DNA from: Caulochytrium protostelioides
Taxonomy: Eukaryota; Chytridiomycota; Caulochytriomycetes; Caulochytriales; Caulochytriaceae
Length of the DNA stretch: 64,000 bases
NCBI GenBank assembly: GCA_003615045.1
Contig: ML014151.1
Location: 1 to 64,000, forward strand
Reading direction: 5' to 3'
Program-made: the position numbers and the translations under genes
The notes under the pieces: generated by a model
What the model saw: only the letters and a program-made list of their open reading frames with translations
The model's database searches: none
Told to the model about the DNA's origin: nothing
Shown here: piece after piece, positions 49,874 to 58,319 of the stretch
Layout: each line of letters opens with the position of its first letter
Position numbering within the stretch: the stretch's first letter is position 1

Positions 49874-50597
49874 AGCGGCGGCAGCGGATGCGGCGTCATC
49901 CGCCGGACCTGCGATGGACCCTTCGGCACGGGACAGGGCGGCACGCGAGGGCCGACGGGCGGCGGCTCACGCCGATCAGGGCGGCGGGCGGCCCCGGCTG
50001 TCCGGCCGCGGGGACACGCGCACGGCACGCGCGGACGCGCGGACGCTCGATGATCGAATCCGGCGGCGGCGGCCTTTGCGGGCTCCGGCTCAGGTCGGCT
50101 CTCCGCCCGGGCCCGCTGCCGTCGCCCGTTTCGGCGCGATGGTCCCTTCGGTAGTCCTGCGTGTCCCGCCATGGGCCGAGACCGCCACGACGTGCCGTCG
50201 ATGGCTGACCGGTCCGCGCGCTGATCAGAAGCGGCATCGAACGCAGCGGGCTTGCAGGCTCACTATATAATTCGGCAGTGCGGACGGGGGCCGTCGACGC
50301 CCAACGGTCCAGCACCGCGCAAGTCGGCCGGTGCTGGCGCGTATCTCGCCTGCCGTCGCATGACATGGCAACACCTGAAAGACGAGGGCCAACGTGCCAT
50401 CAACTGCCTCGCGTCGCACGGCATCCTTGTCACGCGTCTTCCACATCTTGATCGTGTCCGTGTGCTCTTTTTTTACGGGAACGCCCGCCTTCCTTGCCTC
50501 GTTTGCTCTTCGTCGTCCCGCATTCGCGTGCGCCGATCCGTCGTTATCCCTCACCCTTGTCCCGCCTTCCCCTCTAATCATCGCGGCATCTCGTACG

Positions 50598-51558
50598 ATG
50601 GGCTGTGGACCGTCGAAAGAGGCGCAAGTCGCCCCGACCGTCGAGACCAAGCAGATTTCGTCGGAAGCCGCGCGCCCGGCCGACCAGATCGTAGCCACGA
50701 GCGCCCCCGCCGTGCCGGCCGCCCAGCCGCAGGCCGCTTCTGCCGCAGCGCTCCCTGCAGCTGCGGCTGCCTCCGCCACGCCGGCCGCGGCCTCCACAGG
50801 TCCTCTCGCCAAGTCGCAGACCCAGCTCGCTCAGGCGCCAGCCCCCCAGGCCGCTGCCGCCGTTAAGTCCATTGCATCGCTGAACGCCGCGGTGTCGACT
50901 CCGGCTCCGGCCGGCGCTGAGGCTTCAGTGTCCAAGCCGCAGGCAACGTCGGTGGACGGTCTGGTCGGGAAGCCAGTGGCGTTTGAGATCCCGGTGGACG
51001 ACTTGATGCCGCGGCCGAAGACGGGGTTCCGCCCGCCGACGAGCGTGCGTGCGCCGCCGGCCCATGCGCCGCCCCAGCTGGGCGCGCTCCGCGGCCACAT
51101 CCCTAAGGGCGAGGCCGCCAATGAGGTAAGCTTACGGTGCGAAGATGGCCAGAGCACGGATGTTGACTCTATGACGAACATGTGACTCACCGAACGGAAT
51201 GGGATGCTCTTCATCTTGATGATGGCTGATAACGATGGTTTTGCAGGAGCGTCCGATGACTTCTCGCCGTCGCGGCGAGCGCCCTGAGCTCACTAGCTCG
51301 CAGTACGTCCGTCCGCTGGACAGCACCGAGCTGAGTGAGAAGCTGCGCGAACGCGAGGAGCAGGCGGCCATCAACCGGCAACGCGAGCTCGAGCGCATTA
51401 AGCTGCAGCTCGCCGAAAAGGACGAGCGCATCCGCCAGGTGCAGGAGCGCAAGCGCCAACTTGCCGAGTCGGGCCAGGCCGAAGACGCTAACGAGGCGAA
51501 CGCCGAGGCCGAGGCCGAGCCGCAGCCCGAGGAGGCCAAGGAGACCTCGGACTCTTGA
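50598..51558 (+). CDS. Lipid-anchored coiled-coil protein, two exons
   Basis: Exons 50598-51125 and 51247-51558 with a 121-bp phase-0 intron (GTAAGC..GCAG). Spliced length 279 residues. The start MGCGPSKEAQ is a classic dual-acylation signal: Gly2 for myristoylation and Cys3 for palmitoylation, so the protein should sit on the inner face of a membrane. Residues 10-110 are Ala/Pro/Ser low complexity. A conserved-looking stretch VGKPVAFEIPVDDLMPRPK lies near 130. Exon 2 encodes a strongly predicted coiled coil (SEKLREREEQAAINRQRELE onward) and an acidic Glu/Ala tail. I do not recognise the family; a membrane-associated scaffold is the simplest reading. Without splicing, exon 1 would run on about 20 residues to a stop in the intron. 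Confidence 0.82.
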
Positions 51559-53170
51559 CCTGCCCGGATGAGCTTGAATCGTCATCATCCATCGCATCGG
51601 GGACCCTGCGTGTCGTCTGACGCCGCTGCTCCTTGTTTTTATGTATATGTGTACTCGCGTCGCGAGGTGCGACCCGCCCCCGACGCGCTCGAAACAAGAC
51701 GGACAAAGTCGCTCGCTCCGAACGCAGTCTCACTGATGCCTTTTTTAACGCAATCACACGACGTGGTGATTGCGAAAGAGAAAGGGACATGGATGCGGGA
51801 CTCCTGTCTATTTAATACTGTTTAAATCAGTCTCTTGAACAAGGATTTAAGAGATCAAAAAGAGAGGCAACTTCACATGGTGTGGCTATCAGCAGGATGG
51901 CCCCAGAAACAGATGCGGTCCGCCCCGAAACAGCGTTGCTGGCTTCGAAAGACGTATTGCTGGTCAGTGGTGTCTTGGGCGTCGTGGCGCCGCTCAAAGA
52001 CCATGAAAGGCGTCGTCGTCTCATTCGCCAAGCACCATCAATCATCTCGCGCATGACGGGCCGGCCTGATTCAGTGGGCTCTGTTTCATTGGAAGGGGTC
52101 GTGGAAGGCCTATGTCCAGTGTGCCATAGCGCAGCCTCACGTCGCATCGCAGGGATGGAAATTTTTCGCACTACTGTTGGGGCTGGGCATCGTTCGCCGC
52201 GGTCCAGATCACCGCGATCCCGTCGAGATCGTCACGGGGCCTTGCGCGCCGGACACATCGGATCGGAATAGTCTTGCATGAACTCCCGGCGAGACCATCG
52301 CCGCCGGAAGACCGGTGCTGACCGCCGGCGGGAAATCGGTCGGGAAATCGGTCGACAGCGGTGAACCGTCGCCGCCTTCTGGACAGGCATCGACGGCTTC
52401 CAGGCGCGCCGTGGCCAAAGGCACCTGGCACTATGCGACTATCGGTCGCATGGCATGTGGCCCCCCTTGGCCGGCGAGGACGCCCATGCAGCCGAAACTC
52501 CGGCTCCCGCGCTCGGCAGCAGTTCGTGTCACCCCGATCGGCGCTGCCGATACTTCGTGTCACGCGACATGGCTTCCCCACCGCCGCCGCTTGCCCCCGG
52601 CTCCGCCGGCGATCCGCCCAAACTCCGCCGCCTCCTACGTTCGGTCTGGTTGCCCGACCGATCATTGACCCCGCAAGGAGTTTTTTCTTCTTCGATTGCT
52701 TCTATTTCTTTTTCGCTCACCCCTTCGCATACTCACGCTCGATCGGGCTCAGGCCATGCTGACCACATCACAAGACCGATCCAGACCCTCGCAGGCTCAC
52801 CGACCAGGTGAAACGGGCCCGCCTGGCATGTGGCCGATCTGGTTTGGCGGACTTGCGGCATTCAAAAGGCAGGCACCTCCATGCGCTTCGCTCGAAATCG
52901 CCCCGCCGTGCGTCCGCATGCATCGAATGCAAATCGAGGGCGTGACCCACGATGGGATGACGACGAGTCAGAATAACAAGTGCGGCATCTGTTCAATTAG
53001 TGGTCGTCTCCACCACACACATCGCCTCGCTCGCTCAATCTTGCTATCTGCAGTGAGCCCTGAGTCTGCATCGATCTTTCGATCGCTATCACACTGTCTG
53101 GATTGATTTCATATCCCTGACAATCCCTACCTTGCGCTTCCCCGTTCACACCGGCCCGGAGACCGCCACG
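51559..53170. other. Intergenic region, no gene supported
   Basis: About 1.6 kb. Moderately AT-rich stretches near 51780-51860 and 52675-52740 probably belong to transcript ends and the tetraspanin promoter. Open frames at 51882-52271 (plus), 51827-52171 (minus) and others have no motif. Confidence 0.4.
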
Positions 53171-53926
53171 ATGCCGCTGCTTTCGCAAATCCGTAGCTTT
53201 AGCCTGCAACGAGAGAACTTCTGGGCCACCGGTGGCTTCATGTTCGTCAAGAACCTGCTGCTGCTCATCAACTTCCTCTCACTGCTGGCCGGTCTCATCC
53301 TGATCGGCGGCGGCGGTTATCTCAATGCCCACGAAATGAACTCGGCCTTCTCGGGCCTCGTCCACTCGATTGCCGCAGCCGCAATCTGCATCGGTGTCAT
53401 TGTTGCCCTCATCTCCTTCGTCGGCTGCTTCGGCGCCGCCAACGAAAAGGGCATGCTGCTGCGTACGTACTTTGCGCTGCTGTGCATCGTGGTCATTCTC
53501 GAGATCGGTGTTGGCGCCGCCGCCATCGCCCGCAAGGACTCGATCAACTCCCTGCTCGTGACCTACTACGACGGCCAGGCCGCGCGCACCGACGGCGGCT
53601 CGCTCGTGGAGGTCGGCACCGCGCTCAAGTGCTGCTGGTATGGCCAGGGCTCGGCCCCGGGCACCTGCGATGCGCCGGCCCTGGCCGAGTTCGCATCCCA
53701 GAACTGCTTCTCCTACATCGAGGACAGCCTGACCTCGTCGCTTGCGACGATCGGCGGCGCAGGCGTGGCGATTGGCGTGATCGAGGTCGTCGGCCTCATT
53801 TTCTCCGCCGTCCTCTTTGTCCGCATCGCCAAGCGCGACCGCTCCGGCGACAGCCTCATGAACGAGGCTTGGCGCATCAACCGCAACAAGGTGTCCTACG
53901 GCTACAGCAACTACCAGTACGTCTAA
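53171..53926 (+). CDS. Tetraspanin-family membrane protein
   Basis: 251 residues, four transmembrane segments at about 25-48, 63-86, 95-118 and 196-220. The layout is that of tetraspanins: a short loop between TM1 and TM2, GCFGAANEKGMLL after TM2, and a large loop (120-195) containing Cys154-Cys155 (KCCWYG) plus Cys166 and Cys179, the expected two disulfide pairs. The usual CCG motif is CCW-Y-G here, a variation. The C-terminal tail is short and tyrosine-rich (VSYGYSNYQYV). Tetraspanins organise membrane microdomains; fungal ones can affect septation, infection structures or secretion. The start at 53171 (MPLLSQIRSF) precedes TM1 by about 24 residues; the upstream ATG at 53132 is less likely. 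Confidence 0.88.
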   Translation: MPLLSQIRSFSLQRENFWATGGFMFVKNLLLLINFLSLLAGLILIGGGGYLNAHEMNSAFSGLVHSIAAAAICIGVIVALISFVGCFGAANEKGMLLRTYFALLCIVVILEIGVGAAAIARKDSINSLLVTYYDGQAARTDGGSLVEVGTALKCCWYGQGSAPGTCDAPALAEFASQNCFSYIEDSLTSSLATIGGAGVAIGVIEVVGLIFSAVLFVRIAKRDRSGDSLMNEAWRINRNKVSYGYSNYQYV

Positions 53927-54307
53927 GCGCCCGGGAGATCCACGTAGCCACGTCTGGACTACGAGAAACGTGAGCCGGAAAAGAATCGCCCAGCGGACAT
54001 GCCTTCCGCCTCTTCCTTATCCCGCACACGATGATACGTGATACCCATACGCTCTAAGACGATGTGAAAATGACAAACCCAAAAGGCGGAGATATAAAGA
54101 TATAGAGAAACAATGAGGCAGGGGGGGGCATCATGAAAAAGGGAAGAGCCCGCGAAGTCGCCAGATAAAGACCGAGATGTGCCTGGCACACGCTCAATAA
54201 ATTCGTGACGACGTTCCATGTCGCGGTGGATGCGACCTGCACGGTACCTGCTTTTCTTGGCTGTCGCCGTGCTGCGTGCTTCTGTGGTGACCGGGAGGGG
54301 TGGGTCG
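53927..54307. other. Intergenic spacer, no gene seen
   Basis: About 380 bp after the tetraspanin, AT-richer than average, with a G-run at 54121-54128. No gene. Confidence 0.4.
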
Positions 54308-54870
54308 TCATCCCCCGTGACGCTGCGGATCCGCGCGGCTTAGGCGACGACTTTGGCCTTGATGCGAGCCTTTTGAGCAGGCGCTGTCCTGGGTGGCCTC
54401 GTGGGCAAAGAAGTGCTGGGTCCAGCCGGCGAGGGCTTTGCCGAGGAAATCGGCAATCCAATAGAGCCAGTGGTTGGACCAGTTGTCCGCAAGCATGGCA
54501 GGGCCGAACACGCGCACCGGGCTGAAGGCGCCGCCGCTGACGCTGTTCCCGAGCAGCTGGAGGAAGCCCAGCGTGAAGCCGATCGAGAGCGGAAAAAACC
54601 CCAGCCTTGGTGTAGCCCGAGGCCGTGTAGATCGTGGGCTTGGTGCCGACGCGGCCGCCATTTTCGACGCCGTCCTCGCCGACCACGGCAGGCGTGCCCT
54701 CCGTGTTGACGGTATCAAACGACCCCGAGGCACAACCGTTTCTCGGAATCGGGGAGTCGCCCGCCAGGGCGCACTTATCGCAGACACCCCAGCTCCCTGA
54801 AACCGGCGCAAACTCGATGATAAATAGTTTGGCGTTCAATACGTCCGTCTCGATGGAAGAGTACACCTCG
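54308..54870 (-). pseudogene. Aquaporin/MIP C-terminal half, frameshifted and 5'-truncated
   Basis: The minus strand reads LFIIEFAPVSGS near 54820-54855, then an Asp/Gly-rich loop to SGYTKAG. At a G4/T6 homopolymer (about 54588-54598) the frame must shift to continue LSIGFTLGFLQLLGNSVSGG. The second pore-loop signature follows as GGAFSPVRVFGPA, where aquaporins have G-x-x-N-P-A-R, so Asn-Pro-Ala is changed to Ser-Pro-Val. The last membrane segment (HWLYWIADFLGKALAGW) comes next, then a charged tail to the stop at 54308. The first three membrane segments and the first NPA loop are missing upstream. One extra G in the homopolymer would explain the shift, so a sequencing error is possible for that lesion but not for the truncation. 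Confidence 0.65.
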
Positions 54871-55029
54871 ATAGTGCTACAAAACACGCTGGCCGAGCCT
54901 ATGCAACGAAAACACGACGTCGGTCTCCGCCGTCGCAGGGTCACTGAAGATGAGTCTGTCTCGAAGCTGCTTCGTCCCAAACTGCCGACCTGCCCTGCTC
55001 AGCAAGTCGACTTATGATGGTTAAATGCG

Positions 55030-56217
55030 ATGGTTCGTGCGAAGGAGCCTGCGTTGTCGGGAACTGTTGATGAAGAGAAATGGATGTCCGAGCTGCTCAG
55101 CGCGACGCCTACAGCGGCAGATACTTATCGGCCTTCTCCTGAACAGTTAGCGCACGACGCGTTCGTTCCGCTCCGTAGACAAGAATCAGATGATGTGGTT
55201 CTTGATGTGCAATAACCGATGTTGGACGTCATAAGCATTTATAAGTCGCTAGTTTCGGAGGAATCCCTGGCTGATCATCTTGCTGAAGAATTCTCCGGAT
55301 CTTTGCTGCATTCTTTTAAAGCTTCGCCGAGAAGTATATGGAGCCGTTACGGTCAGCTGAAACGTTTGAAAAGACTGTCGACCAGAGTCCAATGGTTATT
55401 CTATTCAGAAACTTTGATCCACCTCCCAAACGCGGAAAAACTTAAACTATATGAGGACGTCTGTAAAGAAAACCCGAAGCTCGATGGTGCTTTGAAGCAC
55501 GTAGCAGATTCCCACAGAGAGATTCTTGAGTCTACCAAAATTGCCAAATTCGACAACGCGAACGAAATCTTGTTCCGACCCCCGCTGGGAAGGGTCTTTC
55601 ACGGCACCAGCGATATATCCGCCTGGGGATTCACCGCACATTTGGGAAGCCTCATAGCCCAAGAGTCACAAGAAGCGGCAGAAGTACCAAAAATCATCCC
55701 GCAAGCTCTGCGTGACGCCATTGCTGGCTTAGAGCCGATCAAGCGAACGATTGTGATCAAAACTGGTATCCGAAAAACATTTGTGGACGGAGTCGCGGTA
55801 CACGGGCCGCAGCAGTCGAAGCAGCTGATCACGAGACGCGTTCAAGTCTATGAAGACATCAGAGGCCAGCTGAAGGCCGTCTTTGAAAAGGCTGAAGCCC
55901 GTCTTTGAAGGGTACGTTCGTCGCTGAAAGAGCGCCATTGCCCAAACCGTAGCTTACGAAGCTGGTGCTGAAGCCACAGCTTCCAAATCCAATACTGTAG
56001 CTTCCGAAGCGAATACCGCAGCTTCCCAGGTCAAAACCGTAGCATCTGAAGCCGATATTCCTCTGCACAAAGACGTCGAGAGGACGGGAACTGATGTTGC
56101 GGAAACAACAAAGTACAAAGTAGGCCCCTCTTGGTCTGCGGCGTCGTTGGACTCGTTGCTGTGATCGTGCTTGGCATGCTCCTGTCTCGCAGTCTCAGAC
56201 CAAGCCCCCTCCGATAG
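55030..56217 (+). pseudogene. Broken gene for a tail-anchored coiled-coil-like membrane protein
   Basis: No family recognised. Frame 1 runs 55030-55215 (MVRAKEPALSGTVDEEKW) to a single TAA at 55213-55215, then continues in the same frame 55219-55908 (MLDVISIYKSLVSEESLADH), ending FEKAEARL. From 55928 a different frame carries a repeat of the type T-V-A-[SY]-E-A four times to about 56115. Back in frame 1, RPLLVCGVVGLVAVIVLGML and SRSLRPSPLR end at the TAG at 56215-56217: a 20-residue hydrophobic segment with a short basic tail, like a tail anchor. One nonsense codon and two frame changes suggest decay; errors or unusual introns are alternatives. The 229-residue piece at 55219-55908 could still be expressed alone. 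Confidence 0.5.
55940..56060. repeat. Imperfect tandem repeat around ACCGTAGCTTCCGAAGC
   Basis: Units such as ACCGTAGCTTACGAAGC, ACTGTAGCTTCCGAAGC and ACCGTAGCATCTGAAGC recur with variable spacing within the broken tail-anchored gene, coding the T-V-A-x-E-A repeat. Confidence 0.65.
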
Positions 56218-56319
56218 ACTAACAAGATCAGGCCGAGCATCCCCCGGGCGTCAGTCTCCCTCTGACCGAACACTCCCCGGGAGACGGTGCCAATTAGACC
56301 CAGAAACCCTTGACAAAGA

Positions 56320-56927
56320 GCCTTGATGAATACTGTATCATCGGGAACGACCCGGACCGCACCAACATCTTTTTCATGGCCATGGTGAGGCCCAAAGGCC
56401 AGGTCGTCAGCTGGGAATCCAGTCGACAGCAATATTTCGTGGAAGCCGGCATGAAAGCCGCCCAAAAGCAGTCAGGGACGTGGTAGCGCCATTGGAAAGA
56501 GCCGCTGCTGCGGCTGTCCGGGGCACAACGCTCGACGCGCACCACCGCTTCTTGGAGGTGTGGCTCGCCACGTACGATCTGCCGTGAGCCAAGTTCCTGA
56601 AGCCGCGCTGGGTGCGCCAGCGCCTAGGGCTCTACGGTGGCAAGCAGCGCGTATTTACCAAGTCCGTGAACCGCGTCGCCAAGGAGGCGGCCACGGAGAT
56701 GGCCTCAATACCGCGTTGGACATGCGACGCTGTCTGGCCCGCTAGTCTGAGAGCGTTGTGCCGCAACCCGGAGCAAACCAGGTTGCGGCCCGTGGTCAGG
56801 ATACTCATCCGCCGCTGAACCGAATGCGCGTCTGCTTCGGGGAGGAGGGGGGGGCCCTCAGGGGGCACCACCGATGATTGGTGTGCGCATTAGGTCAGTA
56901 CATGAACGACCGCGTTAAAATCAATAT
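56320..56927 (+). pseudogene. Fanzor (eukaryotic TnpB-like) remnant, copy 3
   Basis: The plus strand reads SLDEYCIIGNDPDRTNIFFM then VRPKGQVVSWESSRQQYF. This matches the RuvC-I D-P-G-x-x-N region of Fanzor proteins, with the catalytic Asp at 56349-56351. A TAG and frame shift near 56485 precede VRDVVAPLERAAA, TLDAHHRFLEVWLATYDLP, a TGA at 56585-56587, and AKFLKPRWVRQRLGLYGG with KQRVFTKSVNRVAKEAA. Copy 1's roughly 100 residues of RuvC-II and zinc finger are missing. The frame jumps directly to GLNTALDMRRCLAR and a TAG, corresponding to copy 1's LDLNAALNIRRCLA with the RuvC-III Asp replaced. The 46-bp 3' block follows at 56882-56927. Internal deletion plus stops: dead. Confidence 0.75.
56882..56927 (+). 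repeat. 46-bp Fanzor 3' block, second occurrence
   Basis: Starts TGTGCGCATTAGGTCAGTAC and ends GTTAAAATCAATAT. It differs from the block at 42553-42598 (minus) at four positions, in the same position and orientation relative to the Fanzor remnant. Confidence 0.85.
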
Positions 56928-57014
56928 AAGCCTCATCAACCACGTATGGATGGGGAAAAAAGGTCAGGAACCTGAGGCATGACGCGCCAACCATAGACGT
57001 CCAGCGCAAGACGT

Positions 57015-58319
57015 TTAAATGACGCGCATCTGCGACCCCGGTTTGGGGATCGTTGGGGGTAAGGTCCGTCGCGCCTGCGCCAGCTTGACCAGAAAGGTAT
57101 CAGTTTCCCGCTTGAAGTCGTTCCAGATGGCCTGAAACTCAACCTGCGCGGCTTGCAAGGGGCCGCCACCATTCGGAGCGACCCCGCCGACGACGACCGC
57201 GGCGGGCTGGGCGACGGGCTGAGCGGAAGACGCGCCACCCACGCCCATCGCCACGTCCATGCCGATCGGCAGGATCGGCGAGGTAGACCGCGACACGGCG
57301 GTCACGAGCGAGCGCGGGGCCCCGTCCTGGCCGTGGCCTTGGACGGCGAGCCGCGGGTCCGACCCGCCGCTGGCACCGCCGCCGCGAGCGCCGTCCAGCG
57401 GCTGCACCAGCGTTGCTTTCAGACGCGAGGCCGACGAAGCATGCGACAGTGGTATCGTCGATGCCGTCGGGGAGAACCCTGCGGCCGCCGGGGCTGCCGC
57501 CAAGGCTGCCTCCGCAGATGCGGTCGCGGCGGATGCGGCCAGCGCCTGGGCGGCCGCCTGCGCCTGCGCAGGATGGCTGGGTCCCGCGACGGGGGCGGGC
57601 GTCCGGGCGCCGAGATGAGCGGGCGCGAGCGGGGCGGGCACGCGGCCGACGAGGATCCGGAACGTGACAGCGAGATGCTCGACGCCGTCGACTTCGCAGT
57701 CCTCGCCGAGGCGAATGACATCGCCGTCGATGATCTGGCGGAGCCCGTCTGCCTGTAGCCGCACCTCGTTCACGAACGTGCCGCTCGAGCTGGCGGTGTC
57801 CTGAAGGTAGATGCCGGTGGGGCGAAGCGCCGTTCCGCCGGTGGCGTGGTGGACGTCCACCTCAGGGGCATGGACATAGGTGAGCACGGCATGCTGCCGC
57901 GACACGACGCGCGACCGGAACTTGAGCCGATTCAGCGGATGGTTCATGTCCGTCATGTCCGTCAGCCGGCCGATGGGGTACCCGACGTCCTGCGTCAGGG
58001 TAATGTAGCGCCGGTCGCTGAACTCGAGCGAGATCGGCACAATCGTGACGGTGGTGCTCGCGCTGGAGCCCGCGGCGGCAACGGCGAGGGCCGCGACGGC
58101 GGCTGCGACCGACGACGACGACGAGTCGGCGCCGAACGCGTTCGAGGACTGCGCAAAGGCGAGCGGCGCAGGCGCAGGTGCAGGCACAGGCGCGGCGCCA
58201 CCGTGCGTCGTGCCACGCGAAGACGAGAGCGCGCTGGTGCCACTCGGCGACCGGTCGCGGGACGTCGGGGTCGCGGTCCCGCTGGCGGCACGGCCAGACG
58301 GCGCCTGTGATCCCGGCAT
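57015..58319 (-). CDS. FHA-domain protein
   Basis: 434 residues. The forkhead-associated domain, which binds phosphothreonine peptides, covers about 95-235. Key elements are YPIGRLTD (the Gly-Arg turn), RSRVVSRQHAVLTYV (the Ser-Arg-x-His loop), IYLQDTASSSGTFVNEVRL (where Asn is the conserved loop residue) and IIDGDVIRLGED. The order and the LKFRSRVVSRQHA variant recall fungal FHA proteins of the SLMAP/Far10 and Dma type, but no RING or transmembrane anchor is visible. The C-terminal half is Ala/Gly/Pro-rich, ending in a short helix (VEFQAIWNDFKRETDTFLVKL) that could be a coiled-coil contact. A signalling or scaffold role is inferred. The start is the ATG at 58319 after which Ser/Thr/Pro-rich sequence follows. 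Confidence 0.86.
   Translation of the reverse strand: MPGSQAPSGRAASGTATPTSRDRSPSGTSALSSSRGTTHGGAAPVPAPAPAPLAFAQSSNAFGADSSSSSVAAAVAALAVAAAGSSASTTVTIVPISLEFSDRRYITLTQDVGYPIGRLTDMTDMNHPLNRLKFRSRVVSRQHAVLTYVHAPEVDVHHATGGTALRPTGIYLQDTASSSGTFVNEVRLQADGLRQIIDGDVIRLGEDCEVDGVEHLAVTFRILVGRVPAPLAPAHLGARTPAPVAGPSHPAQAQAAAQALAASAATASAEAALAAAPAAAGFSPTASTIPLSHASSASRLKATLVQPLDGARGGGASGGSDPRLAVQGHGQDGAPRSLVTAVSRSTSPILPIGMDVAMGVGGASSAQPVAQPAAVVVGGVAPNGGGPLQAAQVEFQAIWNDFKRETDTFLVKLAQARRTLPPTIPKPGSQMRVI

Larger units (their letters stand above)
48571..50597. other. Two-kb intergenic region, no gene supported
   Basis: Between Fanzor copy 2 and the lipidated protein gene. It holds two GC trinucleotide tracts (49301-49337, 49837-49872). 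Several long open frames on both strands (for example 48852-49781 plus, 49049-49810 minus) are Arg/Pro/Ala-rich, overlap each other and carry no motif. I regard them as products of GC bias. Confidence 0.45.

Noticed and set aside
51827-52271. Small open frames on both strands after the lipidated protein gene
   Set aside because: Overlapping and without recognisable features.
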